From Mammaliicoccus sp. Marseille-Q6498 (lineage in GTDB: Bacteria > Bacillota > Bacilli > Staphylococcales > Staphylococcaceae), in NCBI RefSeq assembly GCF_946151045.1, contig NZ_CAMGYY010000002.1, forward strand, positions 186,001 through 250,000: a stretch of 64,000 nucleotides of DNA, read 5' to 3'. Of this stretch, positions 1-8,768 are shown piece by piece. A program made the translations under genes and the position numbers. The notes beneath the pieces were generated by a model. It had not been told where the DNA came from and ran no database searches. It was given only the letters and a program-made list of their open reading frames with translations. The number at the start of each line of letters is the position of its first letter. Within the stretch, counting starts at the first letter, position 1.

Positions 1-1
1 T

Positions 2-466
2 TTAGAAGAACACATCTATATGACTGCAATGGCGTATGGTATTGATAAAGAAACGGCACTTGAACGTGCGATGCCACTTTTGAAAAGGTTGAGATTAGAT
101 AATGAATTAAAAGTATTTCCAATTCATTTTTCTAAAGGTATGAAACAAAAAGTAATGATTGTGTGTGCGTTCTTAGTTGAACCATCACAATATATTATTG
201 ACGAACCATTTCTTGGATTAGATCCACTTGGTATACAAACGATGTTAGATTTGATTGTTGAAAGAAGAAATCAAGGTTCATCTGTTTTAATGTCAACACA
301 TATTCTAGCAACTGCAGAAAGATATTGTGATCGATTTATTATTCTTCATCAAGGTAAACTAATTGCGATGGGGAACCTTGACGAATTGCGAGAATTGACT
401 GGTTTAACAGATGCAACATTGGATGATATTTATATACATTTAACACAAGGTGAAGCATATGAATGA
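2..466 (+). CDS. ecsA: ABC transporter ATP-binding protein EcsA (3' part)
   Basis: C-terminal 154 residues of an ABC-type ATPase; the frame is open to the left edge, so the start and Walker A motif lie outside the window. Visible are a signature-like segment (FSKGMKQK), the Walker B/D-loop region IIDEPFLGLDPLG and the switch histidine in STHIL. In Bacillus and staphylococci EcsA powers the EcsB membrane protein, and the pair affects protein secretion and intramembrane proteolysis. The stop codon overlaps the start of ecsB by 8 nt, which shows translational coupling and supports the name. Other small ABC exporters look alike; the partner and the hemEHY/traP context make EcsA the best call. Confidence 0.88.
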   Translation, partial: LEEHIYMTAMAYGIDKETALERAMPLLKRLRLDNELKVFPIHFSKGMKQKVMIVCAFLVEPSQYIIDEPFLGLDPLGIQTMLDLIVERRNQGSSVLMSTHILATAERYCDRFIILHQGKLIAMGNLDELRELTGLTDATLDDIYIHLTQGEAYE

Positions 467-1679
467 TGCTAAAACTTTATATAACTTAAGACAAAAAGAA
501 GAAATCATAGAAAAGATAAATTATAATAAATTTATCTTTAATGGTCATTTTTTAATCTTTATAACAATCATGCTTGGCGCTTTTGCATTAGGATATAGTA
601 ATTGGTTGAAAGATATACCGCAAAATATTAACTATAAATTAATTTTAAGTGTCATTCTTTCGTTTGTATCCATTTTTCCAATAAGAACTTTATTTAGAGA
701 AGCGGATAAATTATATTTACTACCATTTGAAAAGCATTTAAACATTTATATTAAAAAAGCTATATTCTATAGTTATATCAATCGTTTATATTTACCGGTC
801 ATTGTCCTTGTAATAGGTTTACCGTTATTTTATAAAATAATGGGCAGTGAATTTTACTTGTATATCGTTACTATCGTATTAAGTTTTATTTTTCCGATGT
901 TAGGATTAATTATAAAATGGTTTTGGATAAAATATGGTCTTGATATATGGAGCGTTAACGTATTGCTCTTTATCGTATATGCAAGTGGCTATTATACGAC
1001 GCTTGCAGTAGGGCTTTTTTCAGGAATATCCACGATCATAATTTTAAGTGCATTCATTTTATTAATGAACATGCTTAATAAAAATACGTTCTACCAATGG
1101 GAAACGCTTATTTCAATAGAGTATAACCATAAAATGAACTACTATAAATTCGTTAACATGTTTACGGATGTAAAAGTATTGAATGAAAGAACTGTAAGAA
1201 GAAGATATTTAGATGTATTTTTAAAAGTACCATCAGCGAAGAAATTCAATGAGAACTATATGTACAAATATTTATTTGTTAGAAGTTTTGCGAGAGGTAA
1301 AGATGCATTCTTTATCGTGTTGAGATTTCTTATTATAGGATTGATATTGATATGGTGGATTGATCAAGCAGTTATATCAGCTATATTAGGTGCTTTAATT
1401 ATGTATTTATTGATATTACAACTTTCTCAATTTTATAAGCAACAAGCTTATGGATTGTGGCCACAAGTTTGGCCGGTGAGTGAGGATAAAGTTATAAAAG
1501 GATATCATCAATTCTTACTATCTATGATGTGGATACTTAGTGTTGTTTTATCAATTATATATATCGTGAAATTTACAACGACACTTTATTTTATAATTTT
1601 ATTCTTTATTGTAGGATGGTTAACGATCGATGCTTCAATTAAAAAAATAAAAAAACATCAAGAACTATTAAGAGATTAA
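459..1679 (+). CDS. ecsB: ABC transporter permease EcsB
   Basis: Polytopic membrane protein of 406 residues with many hydrophobic segments (for example around residues 25-45, 60-75, 100-130 and 280-320), matching the usual EcsB size of about 400. It is the membrane partner of EcsA and has no soluble domain that I recognise. I chose ATG at 459 because AAGGTG lies 6 nt upstream; an in-frame GTG at 450 would have no spacing for that site. It overlaps the end of ecsA and is followed directly by a strong bidirectional terminator, so ecsAB forms one transcription unit ending here. Confidence 0.88.
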   Translation: MNDAKTLYNLRQKEEIIEKINYNKFIFNGHFLIFITIMLGAFALGYSNWLKDIPQNINYKLILSVILSFVSIFPIRTLFREADKLYLLPFEKHLNIYIKKAIFYSYINRLYLPVIVLVIGLPLFYKIMGSEFYLYIVTIVLSFIFPMLGLIIKWFWIKYGLDIWSVNVLLFIVYASGYYTTLAVGLFSGISTIIILSAFILLMNMLNKNTFYQWETLISIEYNHKMNYYKFVNMFTDVKVLNERTVRRRYLDVFLKVPSAKKFNENYMYKYLFVRSFARGKDAFFIVLRFLIIGLILIWWIDQAVISAILGALIMYLLILQLSQFYKQQAYGLWPQVWPVSEDKVIKGYHQFLLSMMWILSVVLSIIYIVKFTTTLYFIILFFIVGWLTIDASIKKIKKHQELLRD

Positions 1680-1687
1680 ATGAAAAT

Positions 1688-1743
1688 AAAAAGACAAACT
1701 ATATTTTGAGGTAAAAACCTCAAATTGTAGTTTGTCTTTTTAT
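1688..1743. terminator. Bidirectional Rho-independent terminator
   Basis: Long hairpin with arms built on AAAAGACAAACTA and its complement around a GAGGT/ACCTC inner stem, with A-run before and T-run after. It lies between the convergent ecsB and traP and can serve both. Confidence 0.9.
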
Positions 1744-2252
1744 TATGCTTCGTCTTCTTCAGGTCTATACCAATATTTTGTGTAGTTAGCAGATGAATAT
1801 TGTTCTGCTCCTGAAAATTTTCTTGTAGCTTCTCTTGAAAAGTATTCTGTATAAAATGATGATTTAGTAAAATCTTCATATAAATCATTTGATTCAAAGC
1901 CAATTAAAATCATATAAGTATCGCCTTTTTTTGGCTTTAATAATCTAAAGGATTCGAATCCTTCAAATTCACTAAATTGATTATCAACATCAACGTAGTG
2001 GTTTTCGAAGCGATGTAGCATTTCATCAGAGACGGGTATATAACTAGCAGCTATAAATTCATGGTTGTAAAATTCACCTTTAGATTCTAGAACACGATAT
2101 TCTCTTGGAGATGAAAATACAGTTTCCCCAGTTGTTTCATGAATGAGTACAGTTGTATCTTGTCTTGTATAATGATGAATATTTTCTCCTGGGTATTTTT
2201 TCATAATATTATGAAGAAACTGGTAAGTGCCTGTAGTTATATAAAATTTCAT
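1743..2252 (-). CDS. traP: TRAP family protein (antibiotic-biosynthesis-monooxygenase-like fold)
   Basis: 169-residue protein matching the staphylococcal TRAP family in length, sequence and position next to hemE. The C-terminal half (about residues 65-160, including LLKPKKGDTYMILIGFESND) resembles the ABM/HmoB-type dimeric alpha-beta fold, whose Bacillus relatives are heme-degrading monooxygenases. TRAP was once proposed as the target of RNAIII-activating protein in agr quorum sensing, but that role is disputed, so I do not assign it. The start has a strong GGAGG site, and a good sigma-A promoter lies upstream. It is divergent from the heme genes, which fits a heme-related role as inference only. 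Confidence 0.85.
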   Translation of the reverse strand: MKFYITTGTYQFLHNIMKKYPGENIHHYTRQDTTVLIHETTGETVFSSPREYRVLESKGEFYNHEFIAASYIPVSDEMLHRFENHYVDVDNQFSEFEGFESFRLLKPKKGDTYMILIGFESNDLYEDFTKSSFYTEYFSREATRKFSGAEQYSSANYTKYWYRPEEDEA

Positions 2253-2282
2253 AATTCAAACCTCCTTTATATCTTTAATTTG

Positions 2283-2310
2283 ATTATAAACATGTAAGCG
2301 TTAAAATCAA
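2283..2310 (-). promoter_or_regulatory. Sigma-A promoter of traP
   Basis: On the minus strand TTGATT, 16 nt spacer, TATAAT, about 30 nt upstream of the traP start. It is a near-consensus housekeeping promoter. Confidence 0.65.
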
Positions 2311-2418
2311 ACATTTATATATATCTTTTGTATAATTTATGACTTTTTGTGCTTAAGGATGTCATTATATAAGAATATGTTAAAATAAATTGTAATGATT
2401 ATAAAGAGGTGGAAATAA

Positions 2419-3471
2419 ATGACTGTACCGTTTAATGAAACAATTTTAAAAGCAGCAAAAGGTGAGCAAACGACGCATACACCAGTATGGTTTATGAGAC
2501 AAGCAGGGCGTTCACAACCTGAATATAGAAAAATAAAAGAAAAATATTCATTGTTTGAAATCACACATCAACCAGAACTTTGTGCGTATGTCACAAAATT
2601 ACCTGTAGATCAATATAATACAGATGCTGCGATTTTATATAAAGATATTATGACACCTTTAACTGGAATAGGTGTAGATGTAGAAATTAAATCTGGAATT
2701 GGACCAGTAATCCATAATCCAATAAAAGATATTTCAGATGTTGAGCATCTCGGACAATTAAATCCAGAAGAAGATGTAAAGTATGTTTTAGACACGATTA
2801 AACTTTTGACTGAAGAACAGTTGAATGTACCGTTAATCGGATTTACTGGTGCACCATTCACACTTGCGAGCTATATGATTGAAGGTGGGCCGTCTAAAAA
2901 TTATAATAAAACAAAAGCATTTATGTATAAACAACCAGAAGCATGGTTTAAATTAATGGATACTCTTGCAGATATGGCTATTCGATATACACACGCTCAA
3001 ATTGATGCAGGCTGTAAAATGATTCAAGTATTCGATTCATGGGTTGGCGCTTTAAATGCTGAAGACTATCACTATTTTATAAGACCTTCTATGAACAAAA
3101 TATTTTCTGCTATAAAAGAAAAAAATGTTCCTGTGACAACATTTGGTGTTGGTGCAAGTCATTTAATAGAAGAATGGAATCAATTGCCTGTTGATGTAAT
3201 AGGATTAGATTGGCGTTTGCAAATAAAAGAAGCGCGTGAAAAAGGCATTACTAAAGCATTACAAGGTAATTTAGATCCTGCCATTTTATTAGCACCGTGG
3301 GAAGTAATTGAGGAACGATTAATTCATATTTTAGATCAAGGATTAATGGACAACAATTATATATTTAATCTTGGACATGGCGTATTTCCTGAAGTTCAAC
3401 CTGATACGTTAAGAAGAGTAGCTCAATTCGTACACGACTATTCTGCAAAATATAAATCACAACAAAAATAA
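2419..3471 (+). CDS. hemE: Uroporphyrinogen decarboxylase
   Basis: 350 residues, the normal HemE length. It decarboxylates the four acetate side chains of uroporphyrinogen III to give coproporphyrinogen III in the cytoplasm. The N-terminal family motif is clear ([16 protein letters not shown], about residues 22-37) and the conserved [17 protein letters not shown] is near residue 142. The ATG at 2419 follows AAAGAGGTGG at a good distance. It is the first gene of hemE-hemH-hemY, with short gaps and no terminator between them, divergent from traP. Confidence 0.97.
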   Translation: MTVPFNETILKAAKGEQTTHTPVWFMRQAGRSQPEYRKIKEKYSLFEITHQPELCAYVTKLPVDQYNTDAAILYKDIMTPLTGIGVDVEIKSGIGPVIHNPIKDISDVEHLGQLNPEEDVKYVLDTIKLLTEEQLNVPLIGFTGAPFTLASYMIEGGPSKNYNKTKAFMYKQPEAWFKLMDTLADMAIRYTHAQIDAGCKMIQVFDSWVGALNAEDYHYFIRPSMNKIFSAIKEKNVPVTTFGVGASHLIEEWNQLPVDVIGLDWRLQIKEAREKGITKALQGNLDPAILLAPWEVIEERLIHILDQGLMDNNYIFNLGHGVFPEVQPDTLRRVAQFVHDYSAKYKSQQK

Positions 3472-3513
3472 ATACTATAAATAGCTTTAATTTTATATAA
3501 AGGGAGTAAGAAA

Positions 3514-4434
3514 ATGACTAAAAAAGTGGGACTCTTAGTTATGGCATATGGCACACCATATAAAGAAAGTGATATCGTACCTTACTATACGCATATTAGA
3601 CGTGGTCGTAAGCCATCTGAAGAACAAATTGAAGATTTAAAAGGACGTTATAATGCAATCGGGGGAATTTCACCTTTAGCAGGTACAACTGAAAAACAAG
3701 CTGAAAGTCTTGTAGGTGCATTAAATGAAACTTACGAAGATGCTGAATTTAAAATGTATATTGGATTAAAACATATTAATCCATTTATTGAAGATGCAGT
3801 AAAAGAAATGAACAACGATGGTATAGAAGAAGCGGTAACAATCGTTTTAGCACCACATTATTCTAATTTTTCTGTAGGCAGTTATAATAAACGTGCTAAA
3901 GAAGAAGCGGATAAATATGGCATAACATTACATCATGTGGAACAATTCTATAAAGAACCAGCATTTATAGATTATTGGACTTCAATGATAAATGACACAT
4001 TACAAATGATTCCAAAAGAAAGTCATGACGAGACAGTTTTAATCGTGTCAGCGCATAGCTTGCCTGAGAAAATTAAAGAAGCTAACGATCCATATCCAGA
4101 CCAACTTGAAGAAACAGCTAAAATATTAGCCGAAAAATCAAACATAAAAAATGTTTCAGTTGGTTGGCAATCAGAAGGTCAAACGGGAGAACCATGGTTA
4201 GGACCTGATGTTCAAGATCTTACACGTGACTTATACAAAGAACATGGATATAAACATTTCATTTATACACCAGTTGGATTTGTTTGTGAACATTTAGAAG
4301 TACTGTATGATAATGATTATGAGTGTAAAGTAGTATGTGATGAGCTAGGTGTAAATTATCATAGACCGCCGATGCCAAATATTGATCCTAAATTTATAGA
4401 AGCAATGGTAGAAGCAATAAAGAAAAAATTCTAA
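3514..4434 (+). CDS. hemH: Coproporphyrin III ferrochelatase
   Basis: 306 residues, typical of Gram-positive ferrochelatases. In Firmicutes this enzyme (also called CpfC) inserts ferrous iron into coproporphyrin III, not protoporphyrin. The signature [10 protein letters not shown] is visible near residue 180, and the C-terminal [15 protein letters not shown] region carries conserved metal-site residues. An AAGGGAG site precedes the ATG. It lies between hemE and hemY, so the three enzymes act in sequence apart from the order of the last two steps. Confidence 0.96.
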   Translation: MTKKVGLLVMAYGTPYKESDIVPYYTHIRRGRKPSEEQIEDLKGRYNAIGGISPLAGTTEKQAESLVGALNETYEDAEFKMYIGLKHINPFIEDAVKEMNNDGIEEAVTIVLAPHYSNFSVGSYNKRAKEEADKYGITLHHVEQFYKEPAFIDYWTSMINDTLQMIPKESHDETVLIVSAHSLPEKIKEANDPYPDQLEETAKILAEKSNIKNVSVGWQSEGQTGEPWLGPDVQDLTRDLYKEHGYKHFIYTPVGFVCEHLEVLYDNDYECKVVCDELGVNYHRPPMPNIDPKFIEAMVEAIKKKF

Positions 4435-4464
4435 TATGTTTTTAATATGAAAGAAGTGTTTAGC

Positions 4465-5862
4465 ATGGCAAAACGTATCGCAATAATAGGGGCAGGGATA
4501 ACTGGGTTATCTGCTGCCCATTATTTAAGAAAAGAAGATCCAAATATTCAAATTGATGTATATGAACAACAAGATAGAGTCGGCGGTAAAATTAAAACAT
4601 ACCGTAAAGATGGTTATACTATAGAACTAGGTCCTGAATCCTACCTTGGTAGAAAAACAATTATGACTGAATTAGCAGAAGAAATTGGAATAGCCGATGA
4701 TTTAGTTACAAATAAAACGGGTCAATCGTATATTTATAGTCATAATAAACTTTATCCAATTCCAGGTGGATCTATAATGGGTATACCAACTGAAATTAAA
4801 CCGTTTCTTAAAACTCAACTTATATCTCCAGCAGCTAAACTGAGAGCAGGATTAGATTATTTTCTTCCTGTAAAACCTATGAATACAGATGTTTCTATAG
4901 GTCACTTTTTTAGACAGAGATTAGGTAATGAAGTATTAGAGAATTTAATTGAACCATTAATGGCTGGTATATATGGCGCAAACATTGATAAATTAAGTTT
5001 GAAATCTACTTTTCCACATTTTAAAGAGCAAGAGGAAAGAGAAGGCAGCTTAATTAAAGGTATGATTGCTCAAAAAGCTCAGAATAATGCCAATAAGAAA
5101 GTGACCGTTAAGCCTAAAGGACAATTCAAACAATTTAAAAATGGTTTAGAATCATTTATTAATACTTTAAGAGACAATCTAGAAAGTAGAAATGTGAATA
5201 TACATTTAAATACAGCAGTTCAAAATGTAACTGAAAAAGATGAAAAATCAATTTTAACAATCAATGATAAAGATTATGACTATGATGGTGTGATCATTAC
5301 GACACCACATCAACATTTTGTGAAATGGTTTAAAGATGACTTGTATTTAGATTATTTCAATTACATGCCTAGTACGAGTGTTGCAACTGTAGTAATGGCA
5401 TTTGATAAAGAACAAGTAGTAAATGATAAAGATGGTACAGGATTCGTTATAGCTAGAACAAGTGATACAGCGATAACGGCATGTACATGGACGAATAAAA
5501 AGTGGCCACATACAACGCCAGAAGGTAAAGTCTTATTAAGAGCATATGTTGGTAAACCAGGCTCAAATATTATACGTCATAAAGATGAAGAACAACTTAA
5601 ACAAGTTGCTTTAAATGATTTGAATAAAATAATGACTATAAAAGGTGAACCAGAATTTTCTATTGTGACTAAAATGCCGAATAGTATGCCTCAATATGAA
5701 GTAGGGCATATCGATCGAATTAGAGATATTCAAGAACATATAGAAAACACATATCATAATTTAATTATTACAGGTTCTTCTTTTGATGCAGTTGGATTAC
5801 CAGATTGTGTGCAAATGGCTAAAGATGCAAGCGACAAAATGATAAATTACTTAAAAGATTAA
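4465..5862 (+). CDS. hemY: Coproporphyrinogen III oxidase (HemY/CgoX)
   Basis: 465 residues from the chosen start, equal to staphylococcal HemY. The N-terminus is a dinucleotide-binding Rossmann motif (IAIIGAGITGLSAAHYL), followed by VYEQQDRVGGKIKTY of the FAD amine-oxidase superfamily. It oxidises coproporphyrinogen III to coproporphyrin III, the substrate of HemH. An upstream in-frame ATG at 4447 adds six residues, but the ATG at 4465 is preceded by GAAGTG at a better distance and gives the family's usual MAKR-type start. The gap to hemH is 30 nt, indicating one operon. Confidence 0.94.
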   Translation: MAKRIAIIGAGITGLSAAHYLRKEDPNIQIDVYEQQDRVGGKIKTYRKDGYTIELGPESYLGRKTIMTELAEEIGIADDLVTNKTGQSYIYSHNKLYPIPGGSIMGIPTEIKPFLKTQLISPAAKLRAGLDYFLPVKPMNTDVSIGHFFRQRLGNEVLENLIEPLMAGIYGANIDKLSLKSTFPHFKEQEEREGSLIKGMIAQKAQNNANKKVTVKPKGQFKQFKNGLESFINTLRDNLESRNVNIHLNTAVQNVTEKDEKSILTINDKDYDYDGVIITTPHQHFVKWFKDDLYLDYFNYMPSTSVATVVMAFDKEQVVNDKDGTGFVIARTSDTAITACTWTNKKWPHTTPEGKVLLRAYVGKPGSNIIRHKDEEQLKQVALNDLNKIMTIKGEPEFSIVTKMPNSMPQYEVGHIDRIRDIQEHIENTYHNLIITGSSFDAVGLPDCVQMAKDASDKMINYLKD

Positions 5863-5884
5863 GTATTTTTAATATTTTAAGGTG

Positions 5885-5935
5885 AAACGGGGAAGATTAA
5901 ATCGACTAAATGCGATATATCTTTCCCGTTTTTCT
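5885..5935 (+). terminator. Terminator of the hemEHY operon
   Basis: Hairpin AACGGGGAAGAT ... ATCTTTCCCGTT followed by a T-run, 20 nt after the hemY stop. Confidence 0.85.
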
Positions 5936-5984
5936 CATTTTATATTGTTATATTCGAGGTTTTCTGAATAATTATTTTCCCTTT

Positions 5985-6000
5985 AGTGACAAATGTCACA
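5985..6000. promoter_or_regulatory. Candidate Crp/Fnr-type palindrome
   Basis: AGTGACAAATGTCACA matches the TGTGA-N6-TCACA class at 9 of 10 defined positions. It lies about 50 nt upstream of the -35 of the tRNA promoter. The regulator and any function are unknown. Confidence 0.35.
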
Positions 6001-6049
6001 TAGATGTTAAAAGTTCTAATTTTTTATTAAGAAAAGTAAAGAAATAGCA

Positions 6050-6078
6050 TTGACGTTCTTCATTTTTCTATATATAAT
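6050..6078 (+). promoter_or_regulatory. Sigma-A promoter of the tRNA cluster
   Basis: TTGACG, 17 nt spacer, TATAAT, ending 19 nt before the first tRNA-Glu. It is nearly consensus, as expected for stable RNA genes. Confidence 0.85.
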
Positions 6079-6097
6079 TAAGAAGTTCTCAATTAGA

Positions 6098-6172
6098 GGC
6101 CCCTTGGTCAAGCGGTTAAGACACCGCCCTTTCACGGCGGTAACACGGGTTCGAGTCCCGTAGGGGTCACCA
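6098..6172 (+). tRNA. tRNA-Glu (UUC)
   Basis: Complete cloverleaf: acceptor GGCCCCT/AGGGGTC, anticodon TTC in the CCGCC/GGCGG stem, T-loop GTTCGAGTC, encoded CCA end. First gene of a nine-tRNA cluster. Its body is identical to the copy at 6779, which lacks CCA. Confidence 0.97.
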
Positions 6173-6201
6173 TTTTTTATTAAAATAAAATTAATATTTT
6201 C

Positions 6202-6231
6202 TTGACATAATATTAATAAACATGTTATATT
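6202..6231 (+). promoter_or_regulatory. Second promoter within the tRNA cluster
   Basis: TTGACA, 18 nt spacer, TATATT, about 30 nt upstream of the initiator tRNA. It implies separate or boosted transcription of fMet and the following tRNAs. Confidence 0.65.
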
Positions 6232-6260
6232 TATAAGGTAGCCAATTTACTTATTATTAA

Positions 6261-6334
<74 letters not shown>

Positions 6335-6347
6335 TACTTTTTTTAGT

Positions 6348-6423
6348 GGTCCCGTGGTGTAGCGGTTAACATGCCTGCCTGTCACGCAGGAGATCGCGGG
6401 TTCGATTCCCGTCGGGACCGCCA
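6348..6423 (+). tRNA. tRNA-Asp (GUC)
   Basis: Acceptor GGTCCCG/CGGGACC, anticodon GTC in CTGCCTGTCACGCAG, T-arm GGTTCGATTCC, discriminator G and encoded CCA. Confidence 0.97.
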
Positions 6424-6435
6424 TTTTTTAAATTT

Positions 6436-6508
6436 GGCTCAGTAGCTCAGTCGGTAGAGCAAAGGACTGAAAATCCTTGTGTCGGCGGTTCGATTCCGTC
6501 CTGAGCCA
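6436..6508 (+). tRNA. tRNA-Phe (GAA)
   Basis: Acceptor GGCTCAG/CTGAGCC, anticodon GAA in GGACTGAAAATCC, discriminator A. No CCA is encoded; TAC follows. Confidence 0.96.
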
Positions 6509-6525
6509 TACTTTTTTACAAGTAT

Positions 6526-6602
6526 GGCGATTGTGGCGAAGTGGTTAACGCATCGGATTGTGGTTCCGACATTCGTGGGTTCGATTCCCATCAGTCGCCC
6601 CA
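6526..6602 (+). tRNA. tRNA-His (GUG)
   Basis: Anticodon GTG. The extra 5' G (-1) pairs with discriminator C at 6599, the hallmark of tRNA-His. Acceptor GCGATTG/CAGTCGC, encoded CCA. Confidence 0.96.
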
Positions 6603-6618
6603 TTATAGTTTTTATTAA

Positions 6619-6692
6619 GCGGGTGTAGTTTAGTGGTAAAACCTCAGCCTTCCAAGCTGATGTTGTCGGTTCGATTCCGATCACCCGCTCCA
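6619..6692 (+). tRNA. tRNA-Gly (UCC)
   Basis: Acceptor GCGGGTG/CACCCGC, anticodon TCC in CAGCCTTCCAAGCTG, T-arm GGTTCGATTCC, encoded CCA. Confidence 0.96.
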
Positions 6693-6699
6693 TTATTAT

Positions 6700-6774
6700 T
6701 CCACAGTAGCTCAGTGGTAGAGCTATCGGCTGTTAACCGATCGGTCGTAGGTTCGAGTCCTACCTGTGGAGCCA
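6700..6774 (+). tRNA. tRNA-Asn (GUU)
   Basis: Acceptor TCCACAG/CTGTGGA, anticodon GTT in CGGCTGTTAACCG, discriminator G, encoded CCA. Confidence 0.96.
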
Positions 6775-6778
6775 TAAA

Positions 6779-6850
6779 GGCCCCTTGGTCAAGCGGTTAA
6801 GACACCGCCCTTTCACGGCGGTAACACGGGTTCGAGTCCCGTAGGGGTCA
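6779..6850 (+). tRNA. tRNA-Glu (UUC), second copy
   Basis: 72 nt identical to the body of the tRNA-Glu at 6098 but without the encoded CCA (TAT follows). It begins 4 nt after the tRNA-Asn CCA. The identity suggests recent duplication or gene conversion. Confidence 0.95.
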
Positions 6851-6853
6851 TAT

Positions 6854-6888
6854 AATCAGAGGTGAAATATCGCTTCTGATTTTTTTAT
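6854..6888 (+). terminator. Terminator inside the tRNA cluster
   Basis: ATCAGAGG ... CTTCTGAT with a following run of Ts, directly after the second tRNA-Glu. The stem is modest, so some read-through into tRNA-Ser is likely. Confidence 0.6.
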
Positions 6889-6892
6889 TTGT

Positions 6893-6981
6893 GGAGAGTT
6901 GTCCGAGCTGGCCGAAGGAGCACGCCTGGAAAGTGTGTAGGCGCCACAAGCGTCTCGAGGGTTCGAATCCCTCACTCTCCG
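6893..6981 (+). tRNA. tRNA-Ser (GGA)
   Basis: Class II tRNA with a long variable arm. Acceptor GGAGAGT/ACTCTCC, anticodon GGA in CGCCTGGAAAGTGTG, T-arm GGTTCGAATCC. No CCA is encoded. It is the last tRNA, next to the accessory stretch. Confidence 0.95.
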
Positions 6982-7026
6982 TTTGTACCTTAATATTAAC
7001 AACATCCAAGACGTTGATATTGCTAA

Positions 7027-7057
7027 AACTCCCGATGTAGCGGGGGTTCTTTTTTTA
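7027..7057 (+). terminator. Terminator after tRNA-Ser
   Basis: AACTCCCG-atgtag-CGGGGGTT followed by an eight-T run. Confidence 0.85.
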
Positions 7058-7369
7058 TGTTCATTCAATAAAATAGCGTAATCAGATTTCTACGCCAACC
7101 TGACGCCAATATTAATAAAATTTTGTTATTTTTATGTAATCTGACGCCAACGTCAACGCCAACATAAAATACATTCCAAGACTAGGCAGAGTAGGAGCTT
7201 GAGGATTACAAGTTAGAAATAGCTTTTAATGCCTTTTCTTCTTTTCTGTCTTTTGTTTCGTCTAATAAGTGACTATATGTGTCATTGCTTTTAAGAAATA
7301 AATTAATTGAGATCTTTGAGAGTTTAAAGATAAGTGGTAGGATTATGTAGTATAATATATCAAAAAAAT
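7058..7369. other. Non-coding stretch downstream of tRNA-Ser
   Basis: About 310 bases without a credible gene. It contains four spaced ACGCCAA words (7092-7109 and 7144-7163, two of them within CTGACGCCAA) and the 16-base word TTAAAGATAAGTGGTA (7324-7339), which recurs at 9118-9133 beyond the lipoprotein genes. Its place next to the 3' end of tRNA-Ser would suit a relic of an integrative element, but no integrase frame survives. Confidence 0.4.
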
Positions 7370-7396
7370 ACTAGGGTAGGTGAGCTACCCTAGTAA
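7370..7396 (-). terminator. Terminator of the DUF5067 lipoprotein gene
   Basis: Perfect ACTAGGGTAG / CTACCCTAGT hairpin. On the minus strand it is followed by a run of Ts, so it ends the leftward transcript. Confidence 0.8.
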
Positions 7397-7487
7397 TATA
7401 AAAGCTTGTGCTATTTTGGGATAACAAATAAATAAATAGGTAAATGAATATGCCCAATGCACATTTTTTCGTAAATTTTGTTGGTGA

Positions 7488-8048
7488 TTATTGTTTCATT
7501 GAATAATCAACTTCTTTTAAATCGCTTAGTTTATATTTTTTCTCACCTAAATTTTTACCACTAATACCTTGCCTAAATTTTACTATGACATCGTTTTTAC
7601 TTTTCAGTTCATATGTCATGATTCCTTTAGCTTCTTTTCCTTTTTTGATGTTATCATGTGTATGTTCTTTCCATTCCTTATAATCATCTTCATTAGCCGA
7701 TATACTTGGATCAAGTTTAGTTTCTGTATTTTCATCATCTTGGAATATTGAAGTAGTTGCCATGAATAATGTAGAAGGACTTATATTCTTGTCTGTTTTA
7801 TTAGTTGCTAAGATTTTGAATACAATATTCTTTTTATTAGTATCTTTATCATTTAAAATAAATACTTCTTTGATAGTATAATATCCATCTTCAATAACAA
7901 CTGTGTCATTTTTGAATTGAACTTTGTTTGTATTTACTTTTTCGTCAGATTTTTCTTTTGTTTCAGTTTTTTCTTTTGATTCTTCTTTTTGGTCGCATCC
8001 TCCTAAAACTAATAATGATGATAGTAACAAAATTGCTGGTTTTTTCAT
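7488..8048 (-). CDS. DUF5067-type lipoprotein
   Basis: 186-residue lipoprotein. A signal peptide with lipobox LGGC (Cys18) is followed by a charged Lys/Glu-rich linker to about residue 43. The globular part starts with VQFKNDTVVIEDGYYTIKEV and continues with FKILATNKTDKNISPS, a pattern I associate with DUF5067 domains of Gram-positive lipoproteins; function unknown. GGAGGG precedes the ATG. The signal peptide, the SD region and a TTATTTTTTG-containing upstream block are nearly the same as those of the gene at 8268-8768, so one is probably a duplicate. It lies in the accessory stretch beside tRNA-Ser. Confidence 0.75.
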   Translation of the reverse strand: MKKPAILLLSSLLVLGGCDQKEESKEKTETKEKSDEKVNTNKVQFKNDTVVIEDGYYTIKEVFILNDKDTNKKNIVFKILATNKTDKNISPSTLFMATTSIFQDDENTETKLDPSISANEDDYKEWKEHTHDNIKKGKEAKGIMTYELKSKNDVIVKFRQGISGKNLGEKKYKLSDLKEVDYSMKQ

Positions 8049-8086
8049 ATTGTTCCCTCCAAATTGGTTTTATATATAATAGATGT

Positions 8087-8117
8087 TATTTTTTGACATT
8101 TAAAGACAAAAAATAAC
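8087..8117. repeat. Inverted repeat upstream of the first lipoprotein gene
   Basis: GTTATTTTTTG and CAAAAAATAAC arms around a short loop, about 40 bases upstream of the start codon. A related block (GTTATTTTTTGACA) occurs at the same distance upstream of the second lipoprotein gene (about 8805-8818). It may be a shared operator or duplicated promoter region. Confidence 0.45.
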
Positions 8118-8240
8118 ACTTAAATATCATAATATATCCATATGTATATTTATGATTTGCAATTCCCAATTCCCTTTGAAGTAGTGGGGTTCTTTTTGTT
8201 TGATCAATATTATGTAAATAGATCCTTGTTACAATAATAT

Positions 8241-8266
8241 TCAAGGATAGCCGAACTACCCCTGAA
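8241..8266 (-). terminator. Imperfect hairpin after the second lipoprotein gene
   Basis: TTCAAGGATAG / CTACCCCTGAA, partly mismatched, just beyond the stop. The T-run on the minus strand is weak. Confidence 0.4.
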
Positions 8267-8267
8267 T

Positions 8268-8768
8268 TTATTGTGATGGTGTAGTTTGCTCAATAACTCT
8301 ATTTCTATATTGTTCATATGTTTCACCTGGTTCTATACTGAACCCCGGTCCACCACCAATACCTTGGTATTTATCGGGGTTTTTATTGTAGTCTTCTGTA
8401 AAAGTTTTTGCTCGTTCATAGTCTGCTCTTGAAGGACCTGACTCATTATTTTCTATATTAGGTGTTGGTTGATTTGTTTCAACTTGATGTTTGTTTGGTG
8501 TTTGATTGTTTATATTAGAATTATTATTTTGGTTAGGATTTATTTCTTCCTGTTGAGTTATAGTATCTGATGATGGTGTAGTTTGATTATTATTGTTTTG
8601 TTCAGTAACTTGTTTATTTTTATTTCTTTCTTTTTCTTCATTTTTCTCTTTATCTTTGTTCTTTATCTCGGATTTTTTCTTATCTTCTTTAGATGAGCTT
8701 TCTTCTTTTTGATTACAACCTCCTATAATTAATAAAGATGATAGTAATAAAGCTGCTGTCTTTTTCAT
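8268..8768 (-). CDS. Low-complexity lipoprotein
   Basis: 166 residues from the ATG at 8768, which follows GGAGGAT; a longer in-frame start at 8840 would bury the signal peptide. The lipobox IGGC (Cys18) is followed by a long Lys/Glu/Asn/Gln-rich unstructured region (about residues 20-110) and a C-terminal block with YEQYRNRVIEQ. The N-terminal 25 residues closely resemble the neighbour at 7488, whereas the rest does not, so signal sequences were shared or shuffled. The C-terminal half resembles tails of staphylococcal phage- or plasmid-type lipoproteins only loosely. No function can be assigned. Confidence 0.7.
   Translation of the reverse strand: MKKTAALLLSSLLIIGGCNQKEESSSKEDKKKSEIKNKDKEKNEEKERNKNKQVTEQNNNNQTTPSSDTITQQEEINPNQNNNSNINNQTPNKHQVETNQPTPNIENNESGPSRADYERAKTFTEDYNKNPDKYQGIGGGPGFSIEPGETYEQYRNRVIEQTTPSQ

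Noticed and set aside
1743..2252. Calling traP a regulator of agr/RNAIII
   Set aside because: That role is disputed, and the sequence shows only an ABM-like fold.
6439..7068. Minus-strand open frames across the tRNA cluster (6439-6693 and 6856-7068)
   Set aside because: They are antisense translations of tRNA genes, a well-known source of false proteins.
7080..7165. Integrase remnant after tRNA-Ser
   Set aside because: The ACGCCAA words suggested one, but all frames are short and no integrase motif can be read; noted only as a possible relic.
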